Assembly (NCBI GenBank): GCA_002221725.1
Contig: NJFT01000023.1
Coordinates: 124,001-188,000 of the forward strand
Source: Scedosporium boydii
Taxonomy: Eukaryota > Ascomycota > Sordariomycetes > Microascales > Microascaceae
Direction: 5' to 3'
DNA: 64,000 bases
Below, one piece after another: positions 34,067 to 44,665 of the stretch. Made by a program: the position numbers and the translations under genes. The notes beneath the pieces are model-generated. The model searched no databases. It was not told the origin of the DNA and was given only the letters and a program-made list of their open reading frames with translations. Numbering within the stretch: position 1 is the first letter of the stretch; each line of letters begins with the position of its first letter.

Positions 34067-35577
34067 CTAGTGCCAGTAGTTTCCAATGTCTCGAATATCG
34101 GAAGTGAGAGCTGACGGATTATCGAGACCTGCGAAGTGGCCGCCAAAATCATGATCTAGTTAAAAAAGAATATTAATGCCCACCACCGCCTACTTCCATT
34201 TCTTCACAAAGTTCTCACATGGGAGTTGGAATTCAGAGTAGGGGAATGTAGTTAAGGGACTTACCTTGCCAACGGACCAAGTTTCCAATCTTTTCTACCA
34301 CTGCTCGTGGGTAAAATGCGTTGTTGTACTTGAAATGACTGTAAAGCATGGGAGAGTCTGTCGACGCCTTGCTGTATTCTGGCCTAAACCCATTCGGATT
34401 TGAGAAATAGATGAAAATAGACGAAAGAAACGACTCGGTCAGGAAGTAGAGTGACGTGATTCGCAGTATCTCTTTGTTAGTTAGTACGGACGAACCCGTT
34501 CCCGCTCGTGGATCAGACCCTGTGAGAGCATTAGGATGTTCCTGTTTATACTCCATACTACTGTTGGAGTCCTTGGGACAATACGACCTACAATCGATAA
34601 CTTGCTGGGCATTCCACGCCAGTTGGCCGATAGGGTTGTCCTGCAATGCCAGCCCGATCGTGTTGGGCTATCGTGTGTGTTCGAGACTAATATTAGCCAC
34701 TAGACCTGTAAGATAGAATCGTTCTTGGAGTCCATTACCTTCGTGGCCTGGAGAACAAAGTAGCCATTTCCCGTCGTATTCCATTGTTTGAAACGATCCT
34801 CCTGGAATTTCTCTTCTGGAGTGAGAATAATGTCATTGGCTGCGAGCTGATCAGGCAGCATGGGGAACAATGGGATTTGAGTGAAGTGTGCTGCCCGCGT
34901 GGCCACAGTATACTGCTCGTACAGAGCGTAGCCGATCACGCAGCCCCAATCGGTACCGTGAAGAGCGAAGGTCCGATAGCCCAATACATCAGTCATGAGC
35001 CTATGGAATACACGCGCGGTGTCGGCAGTCGTCCAATTTGCCGGCGGCGCCTGAGAGAAGGCATGTCCAGGGAGCGAGGGGACGATGATGTCGAACGAGA
35101 CGTTTCGGCCCGTGGAAGTCTTCGCTGTCTGCGTTAGAGGTTTAATGACCGGTAGAAACTCCAGGAATGATCCCGGCCAGCCATGCAAGAGCAGAAGTGG
35201 GATCGCATCCGGTTCGCCAGAACGTTCGTGGATGAAATGAATCTTCAAGTCCTCGATGGTCGTTGTGAAATGATTGTATCTTATATTTGTACGGTTTGAG
35301 CAAGTGGCATATGTTATTGGAATGATGTGACATCTGGCGCTCACCTGTTTATATCTTCTTCCTCCGCTTTCCAATCAAACTCATCGATCCACTCCTTCTG
35401 CAGCTGCTTCAGGATGTCTAAGTCGATGCCGCCGGCGGCTCCAAGATCAGAATAGACAGACTTGTCGGGCAACTTAGTATTCTTCACCAGATCGAGCATT
35501 CTTGGCACATTTCCGGACAAGTCGACCTTGAAACGCTCGATGCGGCCGGAGCCTGTAGGAGTATCGGCGGGGCTCAT
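34067..35577 (-). CDS. epoxide hydrolase (EHN plus alpha/beta hydrolase)
   Basis: Reverse gene with exons 35577-35345, 35279-34739, 34667-34265 and 34155-34067, all in frame, giving 421 aa. The N-terminus matches the epoxide hydrolase N-terminal domain (IERFKVDL..., DWKAEEEDINRYNHF). The hydrolase core has the oxyanion motif HGWPGSFLEF. The likely nucleophile Asp is in HGTDWG. PSLPGHAFSQAP follows, and the C-terminal catalytic His is in DHDFGGHFAGLDNP, encoded by the last exon. Such enzymes open epoxides to diols and act in detoxification or secondary metabolism. Length fits the family (about 400 aa). No N-terminal membrane anchor is seen in this start choice. The ATG at 35577 is the first in frame. 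No biosynthetic neighbour suggests a specific substrate. Confidence 0.9.
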
Positions 35578-36608
35578 GTTTCTAAAATGGCGAGGAAGTG
35601 GCACTTCTGCTTGGAGGAATAGGAATAGATCATTTGTCGATTTCGATGGTCAGATCGGCTTGCTTTTATACATAGACATACTGGTTCGAGGGATGGTATG
35701 AGATGTAGGGAGCCGCATTAGGCTCGGGGTGTGGGAGCCACGCGTATTTCGAAGAATCCTTCGGTCGTCATCCTCAACATTTTCATTGAGCAACTCAACA
35801 CATGAGAGCTGTGCCTCACTCTGTACCCGCACATACGGAACGAGAAGAAAGGCATTTGAGATTACCTCGGCACACTCATTCTTGCCAGCGTATAATTAAT
35901 TGCCTTTTGAGATACAAAGTATTGATGATTTCAAAGTTCGGGGCGGGCTGTGTATTAATAATCTCCATCACGACCCTGCATCAAAAATAACGAAGCAGGT
36001 TCACGCCCCTGACTAGTGGGATAGATCGAAATAAAATACTCTGAAAATTGGCCCTTCTATTTTCCGGGCACCTTATAGGGAGAAGGAGAGGGGACTCTCA
36101 GCAGGGCTAGCCGGGCTCGGTTCGGGTTCGGGGCGTCACGCCTTGCGGACTTGACTCAGAGAGAAGGGAAGATGAATCCTGGTTCAGCAACCGAAGAACT
36201 AGAACTACTGCCATCCCTGCTGTCACACTAAATCATGGGCCCGATAGCCCTCCAGTTGCCTTATCAGTTTGACTAGATTCGCGTTGTGCCAAAACAACTG
36301 CGCTCCCACACTTTACTCCCTCTGCGTAGGCTAAACATGCCTAATGGGGACAGCAACATCGCGGAGACAGACAGCCCTCCCAGAGGCTCCAAGACCACGC
36401 GGCCTGTGGCGGCTGGCGTAGGCCGAGGTGCCCTCGCGTCCATTTTGATATTTGTGGTGCGTGTCCTTAAGATGGGGCTAGTAGCATGAGGGCCTTTCAC
36501 TATTCTTATATGCACCTGGTAATGTGACTGGAAACCATGATGATTGTGGCATGGTTCGTCTATTAAAATCTCAAGTAATAGAGGGATAAAATTCTTAATG
36601 CCTCGGAA
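35578..36608. other. intergenic region, no supported gene
   Basis: About 1 kb. A short GC-rich stretch near 36105-36150 has GGGCTCGGTTCGGGTTCGGGG repetition. Short frames on both strands lack domains. Confidence 0.45.
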
Positions 36609-37859
36609 CTATTCTACGAGGAACACCAGCGCTGCAAGAGCAATGGCATCTGCACCAGTTGTCAAAGTGGTCTCAATCTCCGGTGCGAAGAAGGGAGAGT
36701 GGTTCGTCGGAAGCGGCTCTTTGGCACCTTTGCGTGTACCGCCGTAGTTCCAGTACGCGTACGGGAACGTTGTAGGCCCCTCCCAAAGCTGAGAAATCCT
36801 CGGTTGCTCGTGTGAAGGCCATTTCCACCGAACTGCTACTAAAGTACCCCGCGAAAGTCTTCTGTGCGGATCGTTGCTTGTGAGAGGCGCTCTGACGGTG
36901 AAGTTGAATTCGGGTTCCCGAGGAACACCGGCCGCCCGTGCCTCTTCGAGGAAGCGCTGTTTTATGAGGGACAGCACGCGCTCTCGTATGTCCGGTTTGA
37001 TTGTCTTGACATCAAGCAGAATATCCGCGTAGGCAACGTAGTCATTGCCAGGCTCCCCAGCGTGGAATCCCCAGCACGCCACGGTTGCGTCTTCATCCGG
37101 TCCGATGACCCCCTTGACGTAATCTCCGAGTCCCAGCACGATTCGCATGGAGAGTGGGATTGGATCGACGCAGTGTTGTGGGTTAATGCTGCCCTCGCAA
37201 GGGCCCCCGATGACGCGAACACGAGCCGAATCTGCCGCCACCAGCACAGGACCAGAGCGAATAGCCACCGTCCCCGCGGGCGAAGGTACCGCGTGCTGGC
37301 CTAACATGATATCGGGGACGGGGACGCGATCGTAAAGGCCATCATGGATCATGGCTTCAGCGCCGCCCGTTTCTTCTTCGTCCGGCTGAAATACCACCAC
37401 GACAGTCCCTGTCCATGAGTCGACAGCGTCCCGAAGTAACGCGGAGGCCGCTAACAGTGTAGCCATGTTCATGTCATGTCCGCACGCGTGCATAATGGGT
37501 CTCTCGTTTCCGTAACGATCCACCATCCGCGTCTCGCTTCGGTAGGGCACGTCGGTCTGCTCTTGTATGGGCAACGCGTCGAGCCCGGCTCGCAAGAGGA
37601 TCGTTTTTCCTTTGCCATTGCGAAGCAAGCCAACCACTCCATGCCCTCCTATTCCCGTATGGGCCTCATACCCAAGGCCTCGAAGATGGCCGGCGACCAG
37701 CCTGGCAGTATTCTCCTCCATGCCCGATATTTCGGGATCTTGGTGAACCTGGCGGTAAAAGTCTTGGTAGGGGCCAAGGTCAGGTCGATGGGACTCGATT
37801 ATGGACCTTAGGCGGGCAGCATCTGGCACAGCGGTCCCAGATAGGTTCTCCAGCGCCAT
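36609..37859 (-). CDS. M20 family amidohydrolase/peptidase with out-of-frame segment
   Basis: Intronless reverse frame, 416 aa from the ATG at 37859. Metal-site motifs of M20D amidohydrolases are present: RAGLDALPI, MHACGHDMNMA, VFQPDEEETGGA, LGQHAVP. The C-terminal YAYWNYGGT and NHSPFFAPEIE also match. These enzymes hydrolyse N-acyl or carbamoyl amino acids, or indole-acetyl-amino-acid-like amides, using two metal ions. Between about 36862 and 36763 (residues about 333-366) the frame in use encodes a segment unlike the family. The next frame over the same bases reads KTFAGYFSSSSVEMAF then TRATEDFSALGG, which is the family sequence including the conserved EDFS motif. Two compensating one-base changes would explain this. 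The enzyme may be impaired. Confidence 0.85.
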   Translation of the reverse strand: MALENLSGTAVPDAARLRSIIESHRPDLGPYQDFYRQVHQDPEISGMEENTARLVAGHLRGLGYEAHTGIGGHGVVGLLRNGKGKTILLRAGLDALPIQEQTDVPYRSETRMVDRYGNERPIMHACGHDMNMATLLAASALLRDAVDSWTGTVVVVFQPDEEETGGAEAMIHDGLYDRVPVPDIMLGQHAVPSPAGTVAIRSGPVLVAADSARVRVIGGPCEGSINPQHCVDPIPLSMRIVLGLGDYVKGVIGPDEDATVACWGFHAGEPGNDYVAYADILLDVKTIKPDIRERVLSLIKQRFLEEARAAGVPREPEFNFTVRAPLTSNDPHRRLSRGTLVAVRWKWPSHEQPRISQLWEGPTTFPYAYWNYGGTRKGAKEPLPTNHSPFFAPEIETTLTTGADAIALAALVFLVE

Positions 37860-38684
37860 TCTCAAGGGCTTTTGGGAGTCGGTGTCGGATACTAGGGCAA
37901 GCGTCAGCTCAGGGGATCGTGGTTGAACCCCCGCACCAAGTGAGGCCGTGAATTAGTCTACCGCCGTACAGCGAGCTGCAATGAAAACCACGACGAGGGA
38001 AACTGACGCCGCCTGGGTTATGAGACGCTAGCAGCCTTCGAGGGCCGTCGCCGCCGAAAAGTCAAAACGGTTGCTAGGGAGCCCGTAGACTCAAAGATGA
38101 AGGTCGGAATCAAACAGAAGCTGTCTCGGCCTCACGTATCGAGATGGACGAAACGGTGTCCAGTGGACGCAGACGGAAAAGTAACAGGTTTGTCTCTTGC
38201 CAGTGGGCTCTGTGATATTGCTGCCGGGGAGTTGATGTGGAATGGTGTCAAATGCAGTAATTGTAGAAGAGTCCAAAGCTATTGGAGATCAGGAAGAAGG
38301 GAGGACGCTGGCGATGGGTATTGAGCCGAAGAGTATCTTCTGAGCTCTAAGCTCGGGTCTGACTGTCTGCCTGGTCAGGCATTGCTGCTGGTGCTTGTCG
38401 AATGGGTGAGGAGGAAGGAAGGTGCAGGTCTGAGGAGATGATCGGATCACGAGATTCTAGCGAGGAGGGAGCGCTTGCTTCACACCTACCAAAAGATCAT
38501 TCACATTGTCGTTTCGATCCTCCGGTTCTTCGTATCTTACTCTATCCAAGAAGTCCAGCATAAGAGGAGGAATCTTTCCGACTCATTCAACCCGGGGAGA
38601 GCAACGGCGTCGCATCCAACACCGAAAGCTACAGCCTAGGCAATCCTCACTCCTTATTCCGAGAATATATGTGCAGTGGTTCAA
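37860..38684. other. intergenic region containing the first flank repeat
   Basis: Separates the amidohydrolase gene from the dehydrogenase gene. From about 37980 it is part of a duplicated block (see repeats). No independent gene supported. Confidence 0.45.
37980..38330 (+). repeat. duplication block, copy 1, 5' part
   Basis: Aligns by eye with 40275-40600. Shared stretches include ATGAAAAyCACGrCGA, AACTGACGCCGCC, AGATGAAGGTC...ATCAAACAGAAG, GAGATGGACxAAA and TGTGATATTGCT. The sequence is diverged, so the duplication is not recent. Confidence 0.7.
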
Positions 38685-40245
38685 ATGGCTGGTAAAAGGG
38701 TTCTAATTGTTGGTAGGTCCTCGTGCGGACTTGATTTTACGTCCCCATGCCCGTGACGAGTTCTGATAGCATATATCAGGGGCTAACCGAGGGATCGGTC
38801 TGAACCTCTTCAAAGCGTTTGTGGACAAGTCGTGGAATGTGACCGGGTCGATTCGGCCGCAGAGTCGAACAGACCCAAGTGTTGACGATGTATGTCCTTG
38901 ACCCCGCGCCCGCCAGTTAACATATCGCTAGTAAAAGGTTACACATCTCCTGCTGACGCCAGTTTGGCTTAGCTACGGAAGACGGGGGCCCAGATTCTGG
39001 AGATTGACTACCTCGAAGAGGATACGATAGCCAGAGCTGCCGCTGAATATGGGGACAGCCCTCTTAACCTCCTGATAAACGTTGGAGGTCAGTATACATG
39101 GCGAATCAGAAGGTTTGAGCATGGATAAAACTGCTAAAAGATAGACAGGTCTACCACCGCACCCGAAGCCATGGCATGAGCAAACGCACAAGATGATGAT
39201 CGAAAAGTTTCGCGTGATGGCGGTGGTAATCTAACCCCTACGTGGCAAGAAAGCTACTAAGATCTGAAGCTGACCATACGCATAGGGACCTTTCCTCGCA
39301 ATCAAACACTTTTCGCCCAAACTAGAGAAGACTGCCAACTCCAAGATCATGAACATCTCGTCAGCGTTTGGCTCCATCTCAGGTATCTACTCGCGTCCTC
39401 TCCGATCCGGCTGACGCTACTTCTTTACGCGTCCCTATTTCTTCTTTATGCTTCCCTCTCAGTATCATTCGCAACATTAGAGCAGTACTTTCACGCCTAG
39501 ATGATAGTCGACTAATTTGTGTCCTTTACTCATAGGTAACTCCTTTGGCACTTGCCTTGCCTACCGGACCGCCAAAGCCGCCCTGAATCAGGTATCTGTC
39601 ACAATGGCTCGTGAGTGGGAGAAGGAAGGAAGGGATGTGACTATCATTTGCGTTGAACCAGGTTTCCTCTCTACCCGCTTGACGGGATAGGATGGCGAGG
39701 ACGACATGGATACTTGCATCCAAGGACTTGTTCGGGTTATTGATGGCGTGACAAGCAAGGACAATCGTGGCTTCTTCAAATGGGATGGAAGTAAGATTCC
39801 ATTCTAAGCGGGACGAAAGAATCGATGAGAGCGGCTCCAGGTGGCTCTCGGAATAAGAGTGGGTCGGGATTCGGAAAATATTTTCGCGATGACACCAACG
39901 TACTCAAAATGACTAGGAAATCGGGCTTGAAACAAGCGCTCTTCTGTGTGCTGTCAACGCGACCCCCACAGGCCGGTTTTGAATCTAGGATTGTAGCAGT
40001 TTTCTTCCCCTGTTCCCAAGGGTGGGTGCTCGCTGCCCCGTCATGCTTTCTACACCTTCATGGATATGGTAATCATTGGGATCAAAACAGCGACGTCCTC
40101 ATCCCTGCGTCGGCGAAGGTGGGTGCCGCTCATCCTTAAAGAAATCAATGGATATTACACTGGAAATGCTCCAGGTTGCATTGATGTTTTCGACGCTTCT
40201 TAACTCCACTTTCTAAAACGAGAGGCAGTTGGTGGCTTCGAAGGC
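38440..40245 (+). repeat. duplication block, copy 1, 3' part
   Basis: Includes the dehydrogenase gene and its 3' flank. It matches the decayed copy at 43395-44215: CGAGATTCTxGCGAGrAGG, AGAGCAACxGCxTCxCATCCAACAC, the dehydrogenase 3' end around the TAG, and the 3' flank AGAAATCAATGGA.ATT.CAC.GGAAA.GCTCCA. Confidence 0.72.
38685..39807 (+). pseudogene. short-chain dehydrogenase with in-frame TAG
   Basis: Six exons, 38685-38712, 38780-38889, 38973-39087, 39149-39225, 39286-39382 and 39536 onward, join in frame. The protein opens MAGKRVLIVG, then GANRGIGLNLFK (Rossmann motif). It continues with LINVG, the ISSAFGSISGNSFG segment, the active-site YRTAK, and CVEPGFLSTRLTG. The next codon is TAG (39688-39690), where the family has Trp. 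The frame beyond continues for 38 sense codons with family-like sequence (DGEDDMDTCIQGLVRVIDG, then KWDGSKIPF) to TAA at 39805-39807. The product would be a C-terminally truncated NAD(P)-dependent oxidoreductase. All catalytic residues precede the stop, so partial function is not excluded. Substrate unknown. Confidence 0.8.
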
Positions 40246-40691
40246 TTGTTGGGCTGGGAATCATGGGATGGGTGAGCCATAATGAAAATAACGGCGAAAA
40301 GACTGACGCCGCCCAAGATGTCAAACATCAGCAGCCTACAAGAGGCATCGGCAGCCGGCCCAATAATGAAAAAAAAAAAAAAAAAGCGTGTGTGGAGAGC
40401 CTAATACCTTCTGAAGTAAAGACGAAGGTCAGATCAAACAGAAGGAGTCTCGCTTGTCCTGACTCCTGAGATGGACCAAATGGACACAAGTGGAAGATAA
40501 ATACGTTGTCTGTTGCTAGAAGGGAGTGTGATATTGCTATGCGCAGGGTGATGGAGGCTGGAGAGTAACGGAGCGACAGGGAATGAACGAAGACCAGAAC
40601 AATCAAAGTCTGGATGGCATTAATTTTGGATACACTAAAAGATATTCACTCTAATTTGCTCTACTTCCAATTAATCGCAGACCTTGATTTC
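39808..40691. other. intergenic region within the duplication
   Basis: 3' flank of the dehydrogenase and start of the second duplication block. Contains an A-rich run near 40369-40385. No gene supported. Confidence 0.45.
40275..40600 (+). repeat. duplication block, copy 2, 5' part
   Basis: Diverged second copy of the 37980-38330 sequence, followed not by a dehydrogenase but by the 3' end of the reverse gene at 40692-42449. Confidence 0.7.
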
Positions 40692-42449
40692 TCACAATGA
40701 CCAATCTGAAGAATCGTCAAAATAGTCCTCCTCCGTTGTAACGTCACTATCCGAGGCACCACAACCATCCGGCAAGATGGGCGTCCACTTGGTAAAGGCC
40801 GCAGCCTGCTTCGCCGAGACATCAAATCTTTCATCAAACGCCTCCTTCACCATCTTCCTCGTCTTGTAACGGAAAATAGACCAATGAGATAAGACGAAAA
40901 GTGTCGCATTGAACGCCTGATTCTTGTCTCCGACTTTCGGGTCGAGCTCACCATGAAGAAACATGTAGAGCAGCCGAAAGGCAGCATCTCGCGCAACGCT
41001 CTTCTGACCTCGAATCAGACGGCGCTCCTCGGGATCGTAGTCGTCCTTTGCGACGCGGAAGTCGTGCATGATGTTGGAAATGGTCTGGCCTTGGAGAACG
41101 TCGACGCCAAGGAGTTCCAGGCTATCGTGGAGGACATGATACTGGCTCAAGGACAGGGGCATGCGCCGAAAGAAGTGCCGGTAGCCATTCGCGACGCTAT
41201 GATTGATTACCTCGAAGAGTGGGATGTCGGCGTGGGCGTGGGTCTGGGTCTTGGACTCGACGGTCGACTCGTCCTCAGTGCCCTTTGATGCGCCGCTTAC
41301 ATCTTCACCGTGATTGCCCGTGCCAACCCACATCCCGTACAAGTCGTCCGGCAACAACTTCTTTTTCTCATCCGCAGTCAAAACCACCAGTCTGTCACCA
41401 CCTACATCGCATTTGAGGGTGGCATTTCCGGCCTCGCCCCGTTCCTTCACAACACTCAAGATCCTGCCAATTAGCGCCGCCAGCTTCTTTAGATGAGGCT
41501 GGTGGTCACTCTCCCACTTCTTGACAACATCCACCACATCCTCAACGCTCGGGGTTTGGAACGTGCCGTTGTAGTGGTAAGCCCGCACGAGCTTTGGAGT
41601 CTGAGACACCCAGAGCTGTGCTGCTACTTCTTCGATGGGAAGCGACTTGTGGGAAACGCGTGTTTTGATCTCAAGCGTTGATTCGAGGGGAATTACTTGG
41701 CCTTCTCTTCTGACAGCCAGCTTGGATCCCGTTGCAAGCGGAGTAGAACAATGGCCAGTGGCCGCGGATAGAGACATTGATCCAAGCAGGTTAGAGAGGC
41801 TATCGCCTTCCGAAGAAGGCATCCCACCGCCGACATACGCGTCCGTCTCGTAGCGTACGATAAACTTGAGACCGCCGAAGCGATAAGAAACGATCCGATG
41901 GTGTCCAGTGCTGTCCTTTATGTTGCGGGTGGTGTACGCCTTTTCGAACTCATGGCCGAAGCCTCTGAACTCGGCGGGACCAATAAACGTGTGTGATTCG
42001 GGCTCGTTCCGATTGAGGACCAGAGTATCCCCAATGACCTCGATGTCAATGGTGAACGGCTCAAGCCCGTTCCTGCTCGTTGAAGGATCGACGAAGGATA
42101 GGAGTTTCCGGATGTTGTTTCTGTCCGTTATGACATCGATTGAGCGGATGTCGAACGAAGGCCTCGAGACAGAGAGAGCGCGGAACAAGGGCTCTAGAGG
42201 ACTATCTGGGTTGCGAGCTGCATTCTGGGAAATGTACACCAGGCCAGAGTCTTTCGGAAGTCGTCGAGGGACAGGCAGAGGGGACCAGAGGGGAGGACTA
42301 CCAGGGACTGCGATGGTGGGCGTTTGTGCTGGTGCCTCGATCCAGTTGTATGAGGACAAGTTCTCAACATCGCTGATCTTGGCCTCTGTCGGAGCGTCAA
42401 GGGTCTGGAGATCTTCTCGAGAGATCTCAGCGATGAGAGTGGATGCCAT
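40692..42449 (-). CDS. conserved fungal protein of unknown function, 585 aa
   Basis: Intronless reverse gene. The open frame extends to 42665, but the first 72 codons are Arg/Ser/Phe-rich and unlike a protein N-terminus, so the ATG at 42449 (MASTLIAEIS) is chosen. Recognisable conserved stretches are NWIEAPAQTPTIAVPGSP, RNPDSPLEPLFRAL, SFDIRSIDVITDRNNIRKL, EFRGFGHEFEKAYTT and STGHHRIVSYRFGGLKFIV. I recall this family from many Aspergillus/Penicillium genomes, sometimes labelled geranylgeranyl pyrophosphate synthetase. No Asp-rich prenyl-synthase motif is present here, so I do not adopt that name. The C-terminus is acidic (TTEEDYFDDSSDWSL). No membrane segment. The gene sits inside a split duplication block, as if inserted there. 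Confidence 0.85.
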   Translation of the reverse strand: MASTLIAEISREDLQTLDAPTEAKISDVENLSSYNWIEAPAQTPTIAVPGSPPLWSPLPVPRRLPKDSGLVYISQNAARNPDSPLEPLFRALSVSRPSFDIRSIDVITDRNNIRKLLSFVDPSTSRNGLEPFTIDIEVIGDTLVLNRNEPESHTFIGPAEFRGFGHEFEKAYTTRNIKDSTGHHRIVSYRFGGLKFIVRYETDAYVGGGMPSSEGDSLSNLLGSMSLSAATGHCSTPLATGSKLAVRREGQVIPLESTLEIKTRVSHKSLPIEEVAAQLWVSQTPKLVRAYHYNGTFQTPSVEDVVDVVKKWESDHQPHLKKLAALIGRILSVVKERGEAGNATLKCDVGGDRLVVLTADEKKKLLPDDLYGMWVGTGNHGEDVSGASKGTEDESTVESKTQTHAHADIPLFEVINHSVANGYRHFFRRMPLSLSQYHVLHDSLELLGVDVLQGQTISNIMHDFRVAKDDYDPEERRLIRGQKSVARDAAFRLLYMFLHGELDPKVGDKNQAFNATLFVLSHWSIFRYKTRKMVKEAFDERFDVSAKQAAAFTKWTPILPDGCGASDSDVTTEEDYFDDSSDWSL

Positions 42450-44665
42450 CTTAAAAGAGGGCGGCAAAGAGAACCAGGAACTGGCCGATATGAGGAAGAG
42501 CGAGGGGGAAAAATGAAAGGATGGGTTGGAGGAAGATGGCGCCTTCTTGTATGAATTGTTGAGCCACGAAATTCCTCCAACATCGCTCCTTCCCCTCGTT
42601 CTGGTCATGCTAGAATCCGCATCGTACCGTTGGTCTCGGTTTGGACGCAGGCACGACCTACTCAAAGTGCTCTACTTGTCACACTCTTGCCAACCTGCAT
42701 TTCACTACAGGTGTGATTTGCCGATGAGCGAGACTTCACGGCTGAACTCTCCATGCTTGTGGCCGAAATCCCAGACACCGCTACCACCACACAGGAAAAG
42801 CGGCGTGCTAGTCGCGTCAACGCTGGAGAGAGCCAACATCAGGTTGGGAGGGAGCTTCCCATATCATACACCTCGGACCCGGGATGACAAGGCTTGCTCT
42901 AATTCAGAAGGAGGCGTCAAGTTGTTGTCTTTCGAGCAAATGAAAGCCTCAGAGGTCTCATCGTACATGTGCTACCAATCGTGCCATGGTCTGTCTGACT
43001 GGAGAGGAGGCTCTAGACAGATGATTCACCTGCACGCCCCCGTACGCCGCCACCTCTGCGTTTAATTTTGCATGCTTGGTAGTGCCCGTCGTGTGCTTGT
43101 ATTCTTCTATGGTGGAGGGGATGCTCCAAACGAATGGAATATCTTGGGAAATGGAACAAGAAAAAACCGGAGGTAGTACCCGAGGACGGCATGGTATCTC
43201 TTTAGGCGAGTTGATGCATGATGATTGCGAAAGAATAAAGATTAGAAGAATTAAATGCTCCTAGAGATCAGTGGGGGAGGACAGCGTCGTCGCTGGTGTC
43301 TGGCATCGTGTTGAGGAATCATCCTCTGCATTTCTGGTTGAACACCTGGCTGTTTGGCCTGCCTGATCATGCGCTGCTGCCCTGTCGGTAAAAATTCGAG
43401 ATTCTGGCGAGAAGGACGGATGTGTGCATCCCACACGTATCCTCTATCCAAGACGTGCGGTGTGTGAAGGACAATCTTTCCAACTTGTTTGGTTGCGGGA
43501 ATGGAAGAGCAACAGCATCCAACACAGAAAGCCGTACCTAGCCGTGTCCTCCCTTACCTCGCCCCCTTCTTCACCTTTCACGTCCTTATGACAGTCGATC
43601 AATTGCGTCCTCCAATAATATATGGGTAACTCTTTTAGTAGTTTACAACCCGATTTTCCTCTCTACCCGCCTGACTGGATAGGATTGCGGGGACGACATA
43701 GATAATACTCATATCCGTGAACTCGTTCAGGTTGTTGATAACGTGACAAGCAAGAGGGGATGGTGGTAAGATCTCATTCTAAGGTGGGGGCTGGAACACA
43801 AACGACAAACAGGGCGGCCTTGAATCTAGAACTCAACATCATGCATTAGTTGGCTTCACCAGCATATGTATGTAGGGTTCTGATGTTCCCAAGAGTAGGT
43901 CCCCGCTCCTCCGTCAATTGATGGTTTTTTTACGACTGGCTCGACCTGGCGATTATCAGGACAGGACTCCGAACCAGTTACCCCAGTTCACGCTACTTCC
44001 CGACTTAGGTGCTCAGTTCTAAACGAAGAAATCAATGGAAATTGCACAGGAAAGGCTCCAAATTGATGTTTCCAATGCTTACTGATTCTACTTCCTAAAA
44101 CGAAAGGCCATTAAAATACCGATGCGCAGCAGTAGGAGGAAGATTCCATGACCCTGTCGACGGGTGACTTTGCAAGTTCATGCGCCAGGCCCAGCTGGTG
44201 GCTTTGGAAGTTTGGAGACGTGTGGGGTCAAAACGAGAAACCAGAAAAAAAAAAAAAAAAATACTCCGAAAATAGTCCCGTCCCCTTTGTGCATATTCCA
44301 GGATCATGGTAGCCTCAGAGATGGTGACGCAAGCCATGACCCTTCAGGAACGAAGTACGAAGCCCCTGATGACGTTGTGGGGACTGCTCGCGAAGTGGTC
44401 TGGTGCATCCTGATTGCCGAGTCCCACCATTTAAATTCAACATGTTAACAACACCTGAGAAGGAGATGAGACACTCTCCAGTGGGCCTGGAAGGAGCGAT
44501 CCCGCACAGACCAAGGCTAGCTGAACTCAGAGTTTGACCACTAAAAACCCACCTTATCCATGTTACAGTCTGCCCTTGGATTGCGTGCGCCGTGACCCAT
44601 AAACACCCATCAACGTGCCCCAAAGCCTCGATTGTTGAAGATGACCCGAGTCTGTGACTGTGTCC
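42450..44665. other. intergenic region with decayed duplicate
   Basis: Upstream region of the 585-aa gene (42450 to about 43260), then the relic copy of the dehydrogenase block (43395-44215), then the leader of the regulator gene. An A17 run lies near 44245-44262. No intact gene. Confidence 0.5.
43395..44215 (+). pseudogene. decayed second copy of the dehydrogenase block
   Basis: Only the 5' flank, the extreme 3' coding part (about 43620-43785) and the 3' flank remain. The matching coding stretch begins at GGTAACTCxTTT and jumps to TTTCCTCTCTACCCGC. It continues through GGATAGGAT, which contains the same TAG stop, and GTGACAAGCAAG, to ATTCTAAG. The central exons are missing. Confidence 0.7.

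Noticed and set aside
40692..42449. Annotation as geranylgeranyl pyrophosphate synthetase, as I recall for similar fungal proteins
   Set aside because: No Asp-rich prenyl transferase motifs are present; the label appears to be an inherited misannotation.
42450..42665. N-terminal extension of the 585-aa protein
   Set aside because: Composition is Arg/Ser/Phe-rich and not family-like; the ATG at 42449 fits better.
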